Below are positions 1 through 7,823 of a stretch of DNA of 64,000 nucleotides, piece after piece. Positions within the stretch are counted from its first letter, which is position 1. The number at the start of each line of letters is the position of its first letter. The stretch spans positions 1-64,000 of the forward strand of contig NZ_FOBD01000023.1 of the NCBI RefSeq assembly GCF_900109515.1. Reading direction: 5' to 3'. The position numbers and the translations under genes are program-made. The notes under the pieces are model-generated. The model made no database searches. It was not told the origin of the DNA and saw nothing but the letters and a program-made list of their open reading frames with translations. The DNA comes from Paenibacillus sp. OK003 (lineage in GTDB: Bacteria; Bacillota; Bacilli; Paenibacillales; Paenibacillaceae).

Positions 1-77
1 GGGCCCTTAGCTCAGTTGGTTAGAGCGCACCTCTGATAAGGGTGAGGCCGGTGGTTCGAGTCCACCAGGGCCCACCA
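1..77 (+). tRNA. tRNA-Ile (GAT)
   Basis: Full cloverleaf with the anticodon loop ctgataa, TTCGAGTC T-loop and encoded CCA. It begins at the very first base of the window, so whatever precedes it (possibly an rRNA operon) is not visible. Confidence 0.97.
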
Positions 78-101
78 TATAAGTTTTAAACCACAGTGTA
101 T

Positions 102-177
102 GGGGCCATAGCTCAGCTGGGAGAGCGCCTGCCTTGCAAGCAGGAGGTCAGCGGTTCGATCCCGCTTGGCTCCACCA
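102..177 (+). tRNA. tRNA-Ala (TGC)
   Basis: Seven-pair acceptor stem ggggcca/tggctcc, anticodon loop cttgcaa, encoded CCA. It follows tRNA-Ile directly, the usual Ile-Ala pairing in Firmicute tRNA arrays. Confidence 0.97.
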
Positions 178-178
178 T

Positions 179-254
179 TCCCTGATAGCTCAGTTGGTAG
201 AGCACTCGACTGTTAATCGAGTTGTCACAGGTTCGAGTCCTGTTCGGGGAGCCA
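179..254 (+). tRNA. tRNA-Asn (GTT)
   Basis: Acceptor tccctga/tcgggga, anticodon loop ctgttaa, encoded CCA. Only one base separates it from the preceding tRNA, which implies cotranscription. Confidence 0.97.
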
Positions 255-258
255 TTAA

Positions 259-330
259 GGCCCGTTGGTCAAGGGGTTAAGACACCTCCCTTTCACGGAG
301 GTAACAGGGGTTCGAATCCCCTACGGGTCA
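259..330 (+). tRNA. tRNA-Glu (TTC)
   Basis: Acceptor ggcccgt/acgggtc, anticodon loop ctttcac. CCA is not encoded (the gene is followed by tagc), so it must be added after transcription. Its last bases are repeated at 432-448. Confidence 0.96.
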
Positions 331-448
331 TAGCTATGTTTATTAGCTTAAAATGGGATGAGAATCCCAAAGGTTCGTCGGAGGATAAACTTCGTTAGCA
401 ATGGCTTCGCAGTCTCGAACGAAGTGAGAGTATCCCCTACGGGTCATA
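316..448. repeat. 17-bp direct repeat of the tRNA-Glu 3' end
   Basis: The sequence atcccctacgggtcata occurs at 316-332 (T-arm and acceptor end of tRNA-Glu) and again at 432-448. The intervening bases carry no tRNA and no convincing ORF. The arrangement looks like the scar of a recombination or site-specific insertion at a tRNA 3' end, or of a tRNA duplication that has decayed. Confidence 0.85.
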
Positions 449-453
449 TATAT

Positions 454-529
454 GGAGGCTTAGCTCAGCTGGGAGAGCATCTGCCTTACAAGCAGAGGGT
501 CGGGGGTTCGATCCCCTCAGCCTCCACCA
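454..529 (+). tRNA. tRNA-Val (TAC)
   Basis: Acceptor ggaggct/agcctcc, anticodon loop cttacaa, encoded CCA. It starts six bases after the repeated tRNA-Glu tail. Confidence 0.97.
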
Positions 530-549
530 TATAGATTTCTGAATAACGA

Positions 550-623
<74 letters not shown>

Positions 624-650
624 TTAACCTTTCTTTCAAGAAAGTGATCT

Positions 651-728
651 GGAACCGTGGTGTAGTTGGCCTAACATGCCTGCCTGTCACGCAGGAGATC
701 GCGGGTTCGAATCCCGTCGGTTCCGCCA
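651..728 (+). tRNA. tRNA-Asp (GTC)
   Basis: Acceptor ggaaccg/cggttcc, anticodon loop ctgtcac, encoded CCA. Confidence 0.96.
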
Positions 729-756
729 TTTTTACTCAAGCAACATTTTACACCGT

Positions 757-832
<76 letters not shown>

Positions 833-929
833 TTTATTGCATTTACCTCTGAATTTATAATAGAATGTATATTGTAGTTTCAGATGGGAATACTGAGATA
901 CTCTCAGCGAATGTAAGGGATAGCTTATG

Positions 930-1005
930 GCGATCGTGGCGAAGTGGTTAACGCACCGGTTTGTGGATCCGGCATTCGGGGGTTCAATTCCCCTCGATCG
1001 CCCCA
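930..1005 (+). tRNA. tRNA-His (GTG)
   Basis: Acceptor gcgatcg/cgatcgc, anticodon GTG, discriminator C opposite an extra 5' G at 929 (the His-specific G-1), encoded CCA. Confidence 0.96.
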
Positions 1006-1016
1006 TGTTTTCTTAA

Positions 1017-1091
1017 TGGGGATTAGCCAAGCGGTAAGGCAACGGACTTTGACTCCGTCATGCATAGGTTCAAATCCTATATCCCCAGCCA
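1017..1091 (+). tRNA. tRNA-Gln (TTG)
   Basis: Acceptor tggggat/atcccca, anticodon loop ctttgac, encoded CCA. Confidence 0.96.
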
Positions 1092-1106
1092 TTTTAGTTT
1101 TAATTT

Positions 1107-1182
1107 GAGTCATTAGCTCAGTTGGTAGAGCACCTGACTTTTAATCAGGGTGTCGAAGGTTCGAGCCCTTCATGACTCACCA
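1107..1182 (+). tRNA. tRNA-Lys (TTT)
   Basis: Acceptor gagtcat/atgactc, anticodon loop cttttaa, encoded CCA. Confidence 0.96.
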
Positions 1183-1191
1183 TTATATTTT

Positions 1192-1278
<87 letters not shown>

Positions 1279-1286
1279 ACTATTTT

Positions 1287-1361
1287 GCGGAAGTGGCTCA
1301 GCGGTAGAGCATCGCCTTGCCAAGGCGAGGGTCGCGGGTTCGATTCCCGTCTTCCGCTCCA
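1287..1361 (+). tRNA. tRNA-Gly (GCC)
   Basis: Acceptor gcggaag/cttccgc, anticodon loop ttgccaa, encoded CCA. Confidence 0.96.
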
Positions 1362-1367
1362 ATATTT

Positions 1368-1444
1368 GCGCCCTTAGCTCAGCTGGATAGAGCGTTTGAC
1401 TACGAATCAAAAGGCCGGGAGTTCGAATCTCTCAGGGCGCGCCA
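1368..1444 (+). tRNA. tRNA-Arg (ACG)
   Basis: Acceptor gcgccct/agggcgc, anticodon loop ctacgaa (A34 is normally deaminated to inosine), encoded CCA. Confidence 0.96.
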
Positions 1445-1460
1445 TTATTTTCATAAGTAT

Positions 1461-1534
1461 CGGGATGTAGCTCAGCTTGGTAGAGCACCTGGTTTGGGAC
1501 CAGGGGGTCGCATGTTCAAATCGTGTCATCCCGA
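1461..1534 (+). tRNA. tRNA-Pro (TGG)
   Basis: Acceptor cgggatg/catcccg, anticodon TGG, CCA not encoded. Confidence 0.95.
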
Positions 1535-1543
1535 TTTTTATAT

Positions 1544-1614
1544 GCGGGTGTAGTTCAATGGTAGAACTTTAGCCTTCCAAGCTAATAGCGTGGGTTCGAT
1601 TCCCATCACCCGCT
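1544..1614 (+). tRNA. tRNA-Gly (TCC)
   Basis: Acceptor gcgggtg/cacccgc, anticodon loop cttccaa, CCA not encoded. It is the second glycine tRNA of the array and its last member. Confidence 0.95.
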
Positions 1615-1631
1615 TCATGGTAACATCAAAG

Positions 1632-1664
1632 AGAGCTCTTGCTTATTGCAAGGGCTCTTTTTGA
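1632..1664 (+). terminator. Terminator of the tRNA array
   Basis: An 11-pair stem (agagctcttgc against gcaagggctct, one G-T pair) with a five-base loop and a following T-run. It lies 17 bp after the last tRNA. Confidence 0.9.
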
Positions 1665-1701
1665 TATAGTAATCTTAAATAAGAAAATAGTGGGAGGACT
1701 T

Positions 1702-2340
1702 ATGAAAAATAAAATAGAAACGCCAAAGATTCCCCTGGAACTCGAAGACTTATCGTTAAATTTAGAAGCATGGGAGAGTAAAGAAGAAATCAAACATGGA
1801 CGATTTACCAATATCTCTATTGAGAATCAGAGCGCCAGCAGGGTTTCATTCGATAAAGTGGTCTTTGAGAACGTGATCTTTAGCCAGTCCTCTCTACCGG
1901 AAGTTGAACTTACTGATGTGATTTTTGATAAATGTGATTTATCCAATATGGACTTTAACGGTTCTTTCCTCCACCGGATAGAATTTAGAAACTGTAAATT
2001 GCTTGGTACCAATTTTTCAAATAGCAGGCTCCAAAATGTAAGCTTTCAGGGCTGTGTAGCTGACCTTTCTTTATTTCGATTCTCCAAGTTTAAACAGGTG
2101 AAGTACACAGAATGTTCTCTGGTGAGTGGCGATTTCTTTCAAGCTACAGCCCAAAAACTGGAGTTTTCTGAATGCAATATAGACCAAGCTCTTTTGTCGG
2201 GTGTAAAGCTTAAGGGAGTGGACCTTAGTGACTGTAGCTTTGAAAGGTTAAATGTAGATATTGAGGATCTGGACGGGTGTATCATCTCAGATGCTCAGGC
2301 CGCCTCTTTTGTTGGGTTATTGGGCTTAATTGTGAAGTAG
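1702..2340 (+). CDS. Pentapeptide repeat-containing protein
   Basis: A 212-residue protein made largely of five-residue repeats of the A(D/N)LXX type, for example VIFDKCDLSNMDF, KLLGTNF and VKLKGVDLSDCSF. Such repeats build a right-handed quadrilateral beta-helix. No signal peptide or membrane segment is present, so it is cytoplasmic. Family members range from DNA-mimic gyrase protectors to proteins of unknown role, and nothing here chooses between them. A longer reading frame begins upstream inside the tRNA terminator; the ATG at 1702 is preferred because GGGAGG lies just before it. It stands alone between the tRNA array and an SDR-like gene 86 bp downstream. Confidence 0.88.
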   Translation: MKNKIETPKIPLELEDLSLNLEAWESKEEIKHGRFTNISIENQSASRVSFDKVVFENVIFSQSSLPEVELTDVIFDKCDLSNMDFNGSFLHRIEFRNCKLLGTNFSNSRLQNVSFQGCVADLSLFRFSKFKQVKYTECSLVSGDFFQATAQKLEFSECNIDQALLSGVKLKGVDLSDCSFERLNVDIEDLDGCIISDAQAASFVGLLGLIVK

Positions 2341-2426
2341 GTTTGATTATGCGAGTGATCTTTGTTTAATTGAAGAGATCAATGAATGTACAATATCATG
2401 CTTTCACTTAAAAAAGGAGGCGTATT

Positions 2427-3032
2427 ATGAAAAGGGCTCTCGTTATTGGAGGAAATGGAACATTAGGCAAAGCTGTTGTTGCGAAGCTTCAGGAATATTC
2501 CGTTGAGGTCATTACAGCCGGCAGGCAATCCGGGGACTACCAGGTGGATATGACCTCGACAGAGAGTATTACAACCCTCTTTGAAACGGTGACTAATATT
2601 GATTATGTCATTGTTGCAGCAGGCCAGACCCATTATGCGAAGTTGGAGGAGCTGACCCCTGAGAACAACATGATTAGTGTGCAGGGGAAATTACTTGGTC
2701 AAGTGAACATCGTCTTGATTGGACAGCATTACATCAACGATAAGGGAAGTTTTACGCTGGTCAGTGGCATTATACAGGACCATCCTATTCTGAAGGGCGC
2801 GTCCAGTGCTATGGTTAACGGTGCAATCGATTCGTTTGCCAAAGCAGCAGCGTATGAGTTACCGCGAGGTATACGTCTGAATTCGGTTAGTCCTAACCTG
2901 TTTGTTGAATCCGCAGAGAAATATAAGGGTGTGTTTATCGGATTTAATCCGGTGCCGGTGGAGCGGGTCACCAATACGTTTATCCAGAGTGCCCTTGGGA
3001 TCGAAACAGCCCAAACCTTTAAAATATACTAA
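2427..3032 (+). CDS. SDR-like protein with atypical active site
   Basis: A 201-residue Rossmann protein of the short-chain dehydrogenase/reductase type. The nucleotide-binding motif GGNGTLG is at residues 8-14, an acidic D near 42 suits an NAD(P) pocket, and AAGQ stands in the NNAG position. The strand ending LVSGI carries the catalytic Ser region. The YxxxK motif is not intact: where Tyr is expected the sequence reads SSAMVNGAIDSFAKA. Small SDR relatives of this kind occur in many Bacilli and may be reductases with altered chemistry or nucleotide sensors. A strong AAAGGAGG site precedes the ATG and a terminator follows, so it is probably monocistronic. Confidence 0.85.
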   Translation: MKRALVIGGNGTLGKAVVAKLQEYSVEVITAGRQSGDYQVDMTSTESITTLFETVTNIDYVIVAAGQTHYAKLEELTPENNMISVQGKLLGQVNIVLIGQHYINDKGSFTLVSGIIQDHPILKGASSAMVNGAIDSFAKAAAYELPRGIRLNSVSPNLFVESAEKYKGVFIGFNPVPVERVTNTFIQSALGIETAQTFKIY

Positions 3033-3050
3033 CTGTAAGGAATATTAAAT

Positions 3051-3094
3051 AAAGGAGATCGACAGAAAGTTCCTGTTGATCTCCTTTTGTTTTG
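3051..3094 (+). terminator. Terminator after the SDR-like gene
   Basis: Stem aaaggagatc...gatctccttt with a loop of about 15 bases and a T-rich tail, 18 bp after the stop codon. Confidence 0.85.
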
Positions 3095-3287
3095 GATGAA
3101 AAGGGATGTAGGCTTGAATGGGCAGATAAATCAAGCTTATCGTTGTATTAAGTGATACGGTCAATGAAGGGTAACGGGCATGTTCCGTTTCGTTTCATTA
3201 ATAACAAAGATATGCCCATTTTCCCCGTTGTCCCATAAACCGCTAGATACCATACTTAGACTCATACGTATGGATAGCCACAACCAA

Positions 3288-4154
3288 TTAGTATCTTTCC
3301 AAGATAAGCTGAGTTTTCAGGCCATCGGCAGGAATGAGCCAGTTTTTGTTTTCCAGCACTTGCATCAGTTGAGTACGCAGTCCAGAAACAGCTGTAGAAT
3401 CTGCTGTTTTGAAAGAGATCTCAACGATATTCTCTACACCTGTGCCTGCTGCGTTGCGAATTGGCCATACTTCAAGGGTGAGTTCCTGTCCATTCCATGT
3501 GCCTTCATAACGTTGGAACGTTACCGGGCCGTAGGCACGGGATGCCGTGAGTTGTTGTTTACCCCAGTTGGAGGAGGACCAGTTTTTTAATTTGCCAGGC
3601 AGCTTGTCCAATAACATGCTCAAGGCTTCCTGCTGTGATGGAAGTTGTACGCCTGTAGCGTTGGTATCCACCTTTTTCGTGTTGGAGAAGCTCAATGTTT
3701 GTTTGCCATATCCCCAGTCAATTTCAGCCTCGTAGTTATCATCTGACGCATTAAATCCCTCTTGGTTAGCCAGAGTCAACGCCGCATTAACATCACCATT
3801 GATGACAGGATAGCGCTTTTTATAAGTCAGTTCATAATTGTTCTTGTCATCCTTCTTCCGAAAACGGACATCCCATCCTGCTTGATTCAGATTGAGTGCG
3901 TTAGTGTCGAAATACTCTGCGCTAATGTTTCTTGCTGTGGCGTTCAAGCCAAGTGTCTGAATGACTTCACTGCGTGGTGTCCCATCTGTGTTCAAAACCA
4001 GCTCCGGCTTAGCCAGGAACTTCACTTCATAAGCAGGAACGGCGTTGGCTGCTGCAGAAGCCTGCGGTGCTTCCAGAAACGTCAGTCCACTTCCCAATGT
4101 CACGATGCTCAGCATGAATGAGGCGGTTACCTTTTTCCATTTTTTCAAAACCAA
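3288..4154 (-). CDS. Secreted CYTH-like domain protein
   Basis: A 288-residue exported protein. A basic n-region (KKWKK), a hydrophobic core and an AXA site (QASAAA, residues 31-36) form a signal peptide. The mature part resembles the CYTH / triphosphate-tunnel fold: YEVKF (42-46), EYFDT (80-84), RFRKK (97-101), ELTYKKRY (108-115) and EAEIDW (142-147) match the alternating charged strands that line the tunnel. The usual ExExK opening is reduced to ExK, so catalysis is uncertain. Start is TTG, supported by AGGGAG six bases upstream. Known CYTH enzymes are cytoplasmic adenylate cyclases or (tri)phosphatases, so an exported version is unusual. No neighbour suggests a substrate. Confidence 0.72.
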   Translation of the reverse strand: MVLKKWKKVTASFMLSIVTLGSGLTFLEAPQASAAANAVPAYEVKFLAKPELVLNTDGTPRSEVIQTLGLNATARNISAEYFDTNALNLNQAGWDVRFRKKDDKNNYELTYKKRYPVINGDVNAALTLANQEGFNASDDNYEAEIDWGYGKQTLSFSNTKKVDTNATGVQLPSQQEALSMLLDKLPGKLKNWSSSNWGKQQLTASRAYGPVTFQRYEGTWNGQELTLEVWPIRNAAGTGVENIVEISFKTADSTAVSGLRTQLMQVLENKNWLIPADGLKTQLILERY

Positions 4155-4292
4155 TCACTCCCTAGGCTGGATTAACGTACAGACCCACTTTATCGTCCGA
4201 GTATATGAAAGCGATTAAATAGAAGGACTCGTTGCGTTAACCCTGCATAGATTTGATGAATGCCAAGCGATAATTTATATGGGATTGCGGGA

Positions 4293-5222
4293 TCATGAAT
4301 TAAAAAGAGAGAGGCTGTGGCTCATGTCCCGCAGTACTTCCTTGAAGCGGTTGACCTGGACGGAAGGATGACGATCCTTGTTGTGGACGGTGTAAATATG
4401 CCGCGGAGCCTGCTCACCTGGAATGGGTAGGACCTTGATCAGTCCGTGCTGCTCTTCCCACTGTACGGCCATTCGTGACATGAACGAGATATGACCGCCG
4501 AGTAGAACCAACTGTTTGATCGCTTCCAGAGAGTCCATCTCAACGGTGCTTCGCAGACGTATATCATGTTGCTCCAGCCATTGGTTCGTTAAACGTCGAG
4601 TGCTGGATTCATCCCCATGCAGTGCAAAAGGAACCTGTGACATATGCTCAGGTTTCAGCACATCCCTCTGAGCCAAGGCATGCTGTGGAGAGCAGATTAA
4701 TACCAGATCGTCTTCACACAACGTCTCTGCTTGCAGCACCGGCCCTACAAACGGCTCGGAAGAGATCACACCCAGATCAATCTGGTGACGGATCAACATT
4801 TCGCGAATAACGGGTGAAGGTTTGACCGATAACATAATTCGAATACCGGGGAATTCCTGAGAAAATGCATTCAAAATAGGTGGCAGCAGATACGTGGCTG
4901 GTACATAGCTCGCTCCAATGTGCAGGGTGCCCCGATAGAGGCTGTCATATTCCTGTACTACTCTGCGCGCCTCCTGGGTCAGGGCATTGATTTTGACGGA
5001 ATAGTGTAAAAGGGCTTGTCCAGCCTCGGTGAGAAATGTCTTTCCACTACGCGATTCGAATAATCGCACCCCCATCTCTTCCTCCAGAGACTTCATATGA
5101 AAGGTAACAGTAGGCTGCTTGATGCCGAGAAGCTCGGCCACGCTTGTCATATGATGATGCTTATCAATGAGTTCAACAATTTGAAGTTTAATCAGGTTCA
5201 ACGAATCCAACACTCCTCTCAC
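4293..5222 (-). CDS. LysR-family transcriptional regulator
   Basis: About 309 residues with an N-terminal winged helix-turn-helix (residues about 10-65, KQPTVTFHMKSLEEEMGVRLF) and a periplasmic-binding-protein-like effector domain of LysR type starting near GTLHIGASY. It is transcribed away from the ABC importer operon at 5557, the classic layout in which a LysR protein controls its divergent neighbour; a perfect palindrome sits at 5434-5448 between them. The start is uncertain: the first in-frame codon is GTG at 5222 without a good ribosome site. A GAGAGGAG sequence overlapping codons 1-4 favours a GTG or TTG start a few codons later (5213 to 5201). The effector is unknown. Confidence 0.88.
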   Translation of the reverse strand: MRGVLDSLNLIKLQIVELIDKHHHMTSVAELLGIKQPTVTFHMKSLEEEMGVRLFESRSGKTFLTEAGQALLHYSVKINALTQEARRVVQEYDSLYRGTLHIGASYVPATYLLPPILNAFSQEFPGIRIMLSVKPSPVIREMLIRHQIDLGVISSEPFVGPVLQAETLCEDDLVLICSPQHALAQRDVLKPEHMSQVPFALHGDESSTRRLTNQWLEQHDIRLRSTVEMDSLEAIKQLVLLGGHISFMSRMAVQWEEQHGLIKVLPIPGEQAPRHIYTVHNKDRHPSVQVNRFKEVLRDMSHSLSLFNS

Positions 5223-5273
5223 TTATACAGGGCCTCCATAATATAAGATGAATTAATGCTTTTTTTCATAAAG

Positions 5274-5416
5274 ACGGAGAGTACAGGACCAATCTGAAGA
5301 AGCGGAGCGTTCGCCTTTATCCCCTGATTTCTCCCTTTGTAAAGGGAATCAAGGAAATCTGGGGATAACAGCGATCGGAAGATGGTGCTGTAATCGGAGT
5401 AGCAAAATGAAAAATT
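5274..5416 (-). repeat. MITE-like palindromic repeat, copy A (degenerate)
   Basis: The reverse complement matches copies B (14242-14414) and C (49596-49768). The conserved core reads gcgttcgcctttatcccc on this strand and ggggataacagcgatcgg on the other arm. The two arms pair to give a long imperfect hairpin centred on ccctttgtaaaggg (5333-5346). The outer ends are more diverged than in copy C. Confidence 0.85.
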
Positions 5417-5433
5417 CATTTTAATCACCTTAT

Positions 5434-5448
5434 ATAGATTTAATCTAT
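5434..5448. promoter_or_regulatory. Candidate LysR-type operator
   Basis: ATAGATTTAATCTAT is a perfect 7-1-7 palindrome of the T-N11-A kind bound by LysR-family proteins. It lies between the divergent LysR gene and the ABC importer operon, 109 bp before the ATPase start. Confidence 0.5.
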
Positions 5449-5556
5449 GAAGATCAACAGAATTCATCTAAAAAGTTAATTCCAATTTTACATTTCTAAC
5501 ATACAACTCGCGAAAGCGGACGTTAGACTGAGAACAGTACAAGAAGACAGGCAGGG

Positions 5557-6579
5557 ATGCTTATGAAAATGGAAATTAGGGGAATTCAAAAATCATTCAA
5601 TCGTACTCCCGCGCTGCTGCCCACGGATTTAACACTTCAGCATGGACAGTTTACGACGCTGCTCGGCCCATCCGGCTGTGGTAAAACGACGTTGCTGCGC
5701 ATGCTGGCGGGGCTGGAGCAACCGGATGCGGGAGAAATCGTCGCGGATGGCAAGAGTTTCTACTCGGCGACGAAGCGAATAGATGTACCGACACATAAGC
5801 GTAATCTGGGCATGGTGTTTCAGGATTTTGCATTATGGCCGCATATGACTGTATACGAAAATGTGGCGTTCGGCTTGAAAGCCGGAAAGCAAAAATTGGA
5901 TCTGCGCCAGAAGGTGACCGAAGCACTAAGCATGGTTCGCCTGCAAGGCATGGAGGATCGTTATCCTCATCAGCTGTCGGGAGGACAGCAGCAACGGGTT
6001 GCTTTTGCCAGAGCGGTAGCAGTAAGACCGGGGATTATCCTGTTCGATGAGCCACTAAGTGCACTGGATGCCGTGCTGCGAGAAGAGATGCGAATTGAGA
6101 TGATGTCATTGGTACGGGATATGGGACTTACAGCGTTGTACGTCACCCATGATCAGGTTGAGGCGATGTCGATGTCCGATGAGATTGTGGTGATGGAGAA
6201 GGGGCGGATACTGCAAAAGGGAACCCCGGAAACGATCTACGCATCGCCAAGCGATCCCTTTGTTGCTTCGTTTATCGGAAAGTCCAACTGGCTTACGCCT
6301 AATCAGTCCATGGTGAGACCGGAACATGTCTCCTGGAGCAAAACAGGTCATGACGATCTGGGTTATCAGGCGGTAGTGCTCAGCGTCAGTTATGTAGGAG
6401 AGCGTTATGAAATTCGGGTGCAGATGGAGGGACTGGGTGTATGGACAGCCTACCTTGATCGAAGAGTACGCGTAGGGGAGAAGGTTCAGCTCTATGTAGC
6501 CCCGGAGCGGATCTGCAGAATGAATGGACAAGACACTCCGATTGTGAAGCCGAGAGAGTTCATCGCAGCAGCCAACTGA
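5557..6579 (+). CDS. ABC importer ATPase (iron / phosphonate / polyamine type)
   Basis: A 340-residue ATPase of the CUT1/FbpC/PotA class. Walker A GPSGCGKTT begins at about residue 38, then a Q-loop in MVFQDFALWP, signature LSGGQQQR, Walker B IILFDEP and the switch His in YVTHDQ. A C-terminal TOBE-like regulatory domain follows from about residue 245. It should energise uptake through the permease at 7824 using the lipoprotein at 6651. The start could also be the ATG at 5563, which has better spacing from AGGGA. It is the first gene of a four-gene operon. Substrate is uncertain: Fe3+ and 2-aminoethylphosphonate importers have this same architecture. Confidence 0.9.
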   Translation: MLMKMEIRGIQKSFNRTPALLPTDLTLQHGQFTTLLGPSGCGKTTLLRMLAGLEQPDAGEIVADGKSFYSATKRIDVPTHKRNLGMVFQDFALWPHMTVYENVAFGLKAGKQKLDLRQKVTEALSMVRLQGMEDRYPHQLSGGQQQRVAFARAVAVRPGIILFDEPLSALDAVLREEMRIEMMSLVRDMGLTALYVTHDQVEAMSMSDEIVVMEKGRILQKGTPETIYASPSDPFVASFIGKSNWLTPNQSMVRPEHVSWSKTGHDDLGYQAVVLSVSYVGERYEIRVQMEGLGVWTAYLDRRVRVGEKVQLYVAPERICRMNGQDTPIVKPREFIAAAN

Positions 6580-6650
6580 TCATGATGAGCATACAGCGTG
6601 AGTTTGCAGAAATGTGAATACAAATATAATCAGAAACCAAGGGAGATGGA

Positions 6651-7733
6651 ATGAAAATGTTGGGTATGAAAACACGGAAAAGAAGCGCAATGCTGTTATT
6701 ATCAGCGGTAATGAGCATCAGTTTGTTCGGATGCAGCACAGGTAATTCAACTACCGGGAATGCGGGTCAAGCTGCTGGGGAAGGCAGTGCGGCTACTGCA
6801 TCGGCGGAAACAACAAAACCAGCCGGCGGTAAGCTGGTATTGTACAGTGCAGGACCTCAGAAGCTGGCGGATAATATCATCAGCGGATTTACAGCCAAGA
6901 CGGGCATTGAAGTGGAGATGTTCCAGGGTACGACAGGCAAAATTCTGGCTCGCATGGAAGCTGAGAAATCCAATCCGGTAGCGGACGTGGTTATTCTAGC
7001 CTCCCTGCCTTCAGCACAAGCACTGAAAGCAGATGGTCTGACACTCCCATATCCTGATGCGGAGAATGCAGACAAGCTGAACAAGGACTGGTCAGATGCC
7101 GACGGCAACTATTTTAGCTCCAGTGCTTCGGCACTTGGAATTGTCTACAATACGAAGCTGGTGTCCACGCCACCTACCAGTTGGGCTGAGCTGGCAACAC
7201 CCGCCTGGAAAGATGTTGTGAACATTCCTGATCCTACACTGTCCGGTTCTGCACTGGACTTCATTACGGGATACCTGAGTGTGAATGGAGATAAGGGCTG
7301 GGACTTGCTGGAAAGCTACAAAGCGAATGGTGTTGCGATGGCAGGAGCGAATCAGGAAGCACTTGACCCGGTTATTACTGGAGCGAAGAGCATCGTAGCA
7401 GCAGGTGTGGACTACATGGCGTATTCCTCCAAAGCCAAAGGTGAACCGCTGGACATCGTATATCCAGAGGAAGGGACTGTAATCAGTCCAAGACCGGCAG
7501 CGATTCTGAAATCGAGTCAGAATGTGGAGAATGCCAAGGCGTTTATCGACTACCTGTTGTCTGATGAGGCACAAAAGCTCGTTGCAGATGCTTACCTGAT
7601 TCCGGGTCGTGAAGACATCGAGGCGACTAACCGGGCAAATCTGAAAGATATCCCGCAGCTTAAAGTGGATTGGAACTGGATGAGTGAACACGGAGATGAG
7701 ACAGCGGCACGTTTCTCCGAGACTTTTAAATAA
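6651..7733 (+). CDS. ABC importer substrate-binding lipoprotein
   Basis: A 360-residue extracellular binding protein with lipobox SLFGC (Cys28), so it is anchored to the outer face of the membrane. The body begins KLVLYSAGPQK and continues with the type-II periplasmic-binding fold shared by Fe3+ (FbpA/FutA) and 2-aminoethylphosphonate (PhnS) binders. The twin-Tyr iron ligand motif of FbpA is not clearly present near the C-terminus, which argues mildly against iron. No Fur box was seen upstream of the operon. It starts with ATG after GGGAGATGGA and lies between the ATPase and permease genes. A Ser/Thr/Ala-rich linker (residues 29-58) follows the lipid anchor. Confidence 0.88.
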   Translation: MKMLGMKTRKRSAMLLLSAVMSISLFGCSTGNSTTGNAGQAAGEGSAATASAETTKPAGGKLVLYSAGPQKLADNIISGFTAKTGIEVEMFQGTTGKILARMEAEKSNPVADVVILASLPSAQALKADGLTLPYPDAENADKLNKDWSDADGNYFSSSASALGIVYNTKLVSTPPTSWAELATPAWKDVVNIPDPTLSGSALDFITGYLSVNGDKGWDLLESYKANGVAMAGANQEALDPVITGAKSIVAAGVDYMAYSSKAKGEPLDIVYPEEGTVISPRPAAILKSSQNVENAKAFIDYLLSDEAQKLVADAYLIPGREDIEATNRANLKDIPQLKVDWNWMSEHGDETAARFSETFK

Positions 7734-7823
7734 GCATAGTGTTATGACCTAACGATTGAGTAACTAGAGCAACTAGAGTGAAGAGACGATTGTTTTGTGG
7801 AAGTCATGTGAGGTGAAATCGTA

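Noticed and set aside
331..453. Possible second tRNA-Glu between tRNA-Glu and tRNA-Val
   Set aside because: Only the 3' tail is preserved; D-arm and anticodon arm are absent.
3180..4121. Plus-strand frames opposite the CYTH-like gene
   Set aside because: The minus frame has a signal peptide, domain motifs and a ribosome site; the plus frames show no recognisable protein.
5219..5467. 82-codon minus frame between the LysR gene and the importer
   Set aside because: It spans the MITE-like repeat copy and the candidate operator and has no protein-like composition or ribosome site.
6651..7733. Idea that the binding protein is a specific Fe3+ binder under Fur control
   Set aside because: No Fur box was seen upstream of the operon and the paired tyrosines of FbpA are not evident; the substrate is left open.
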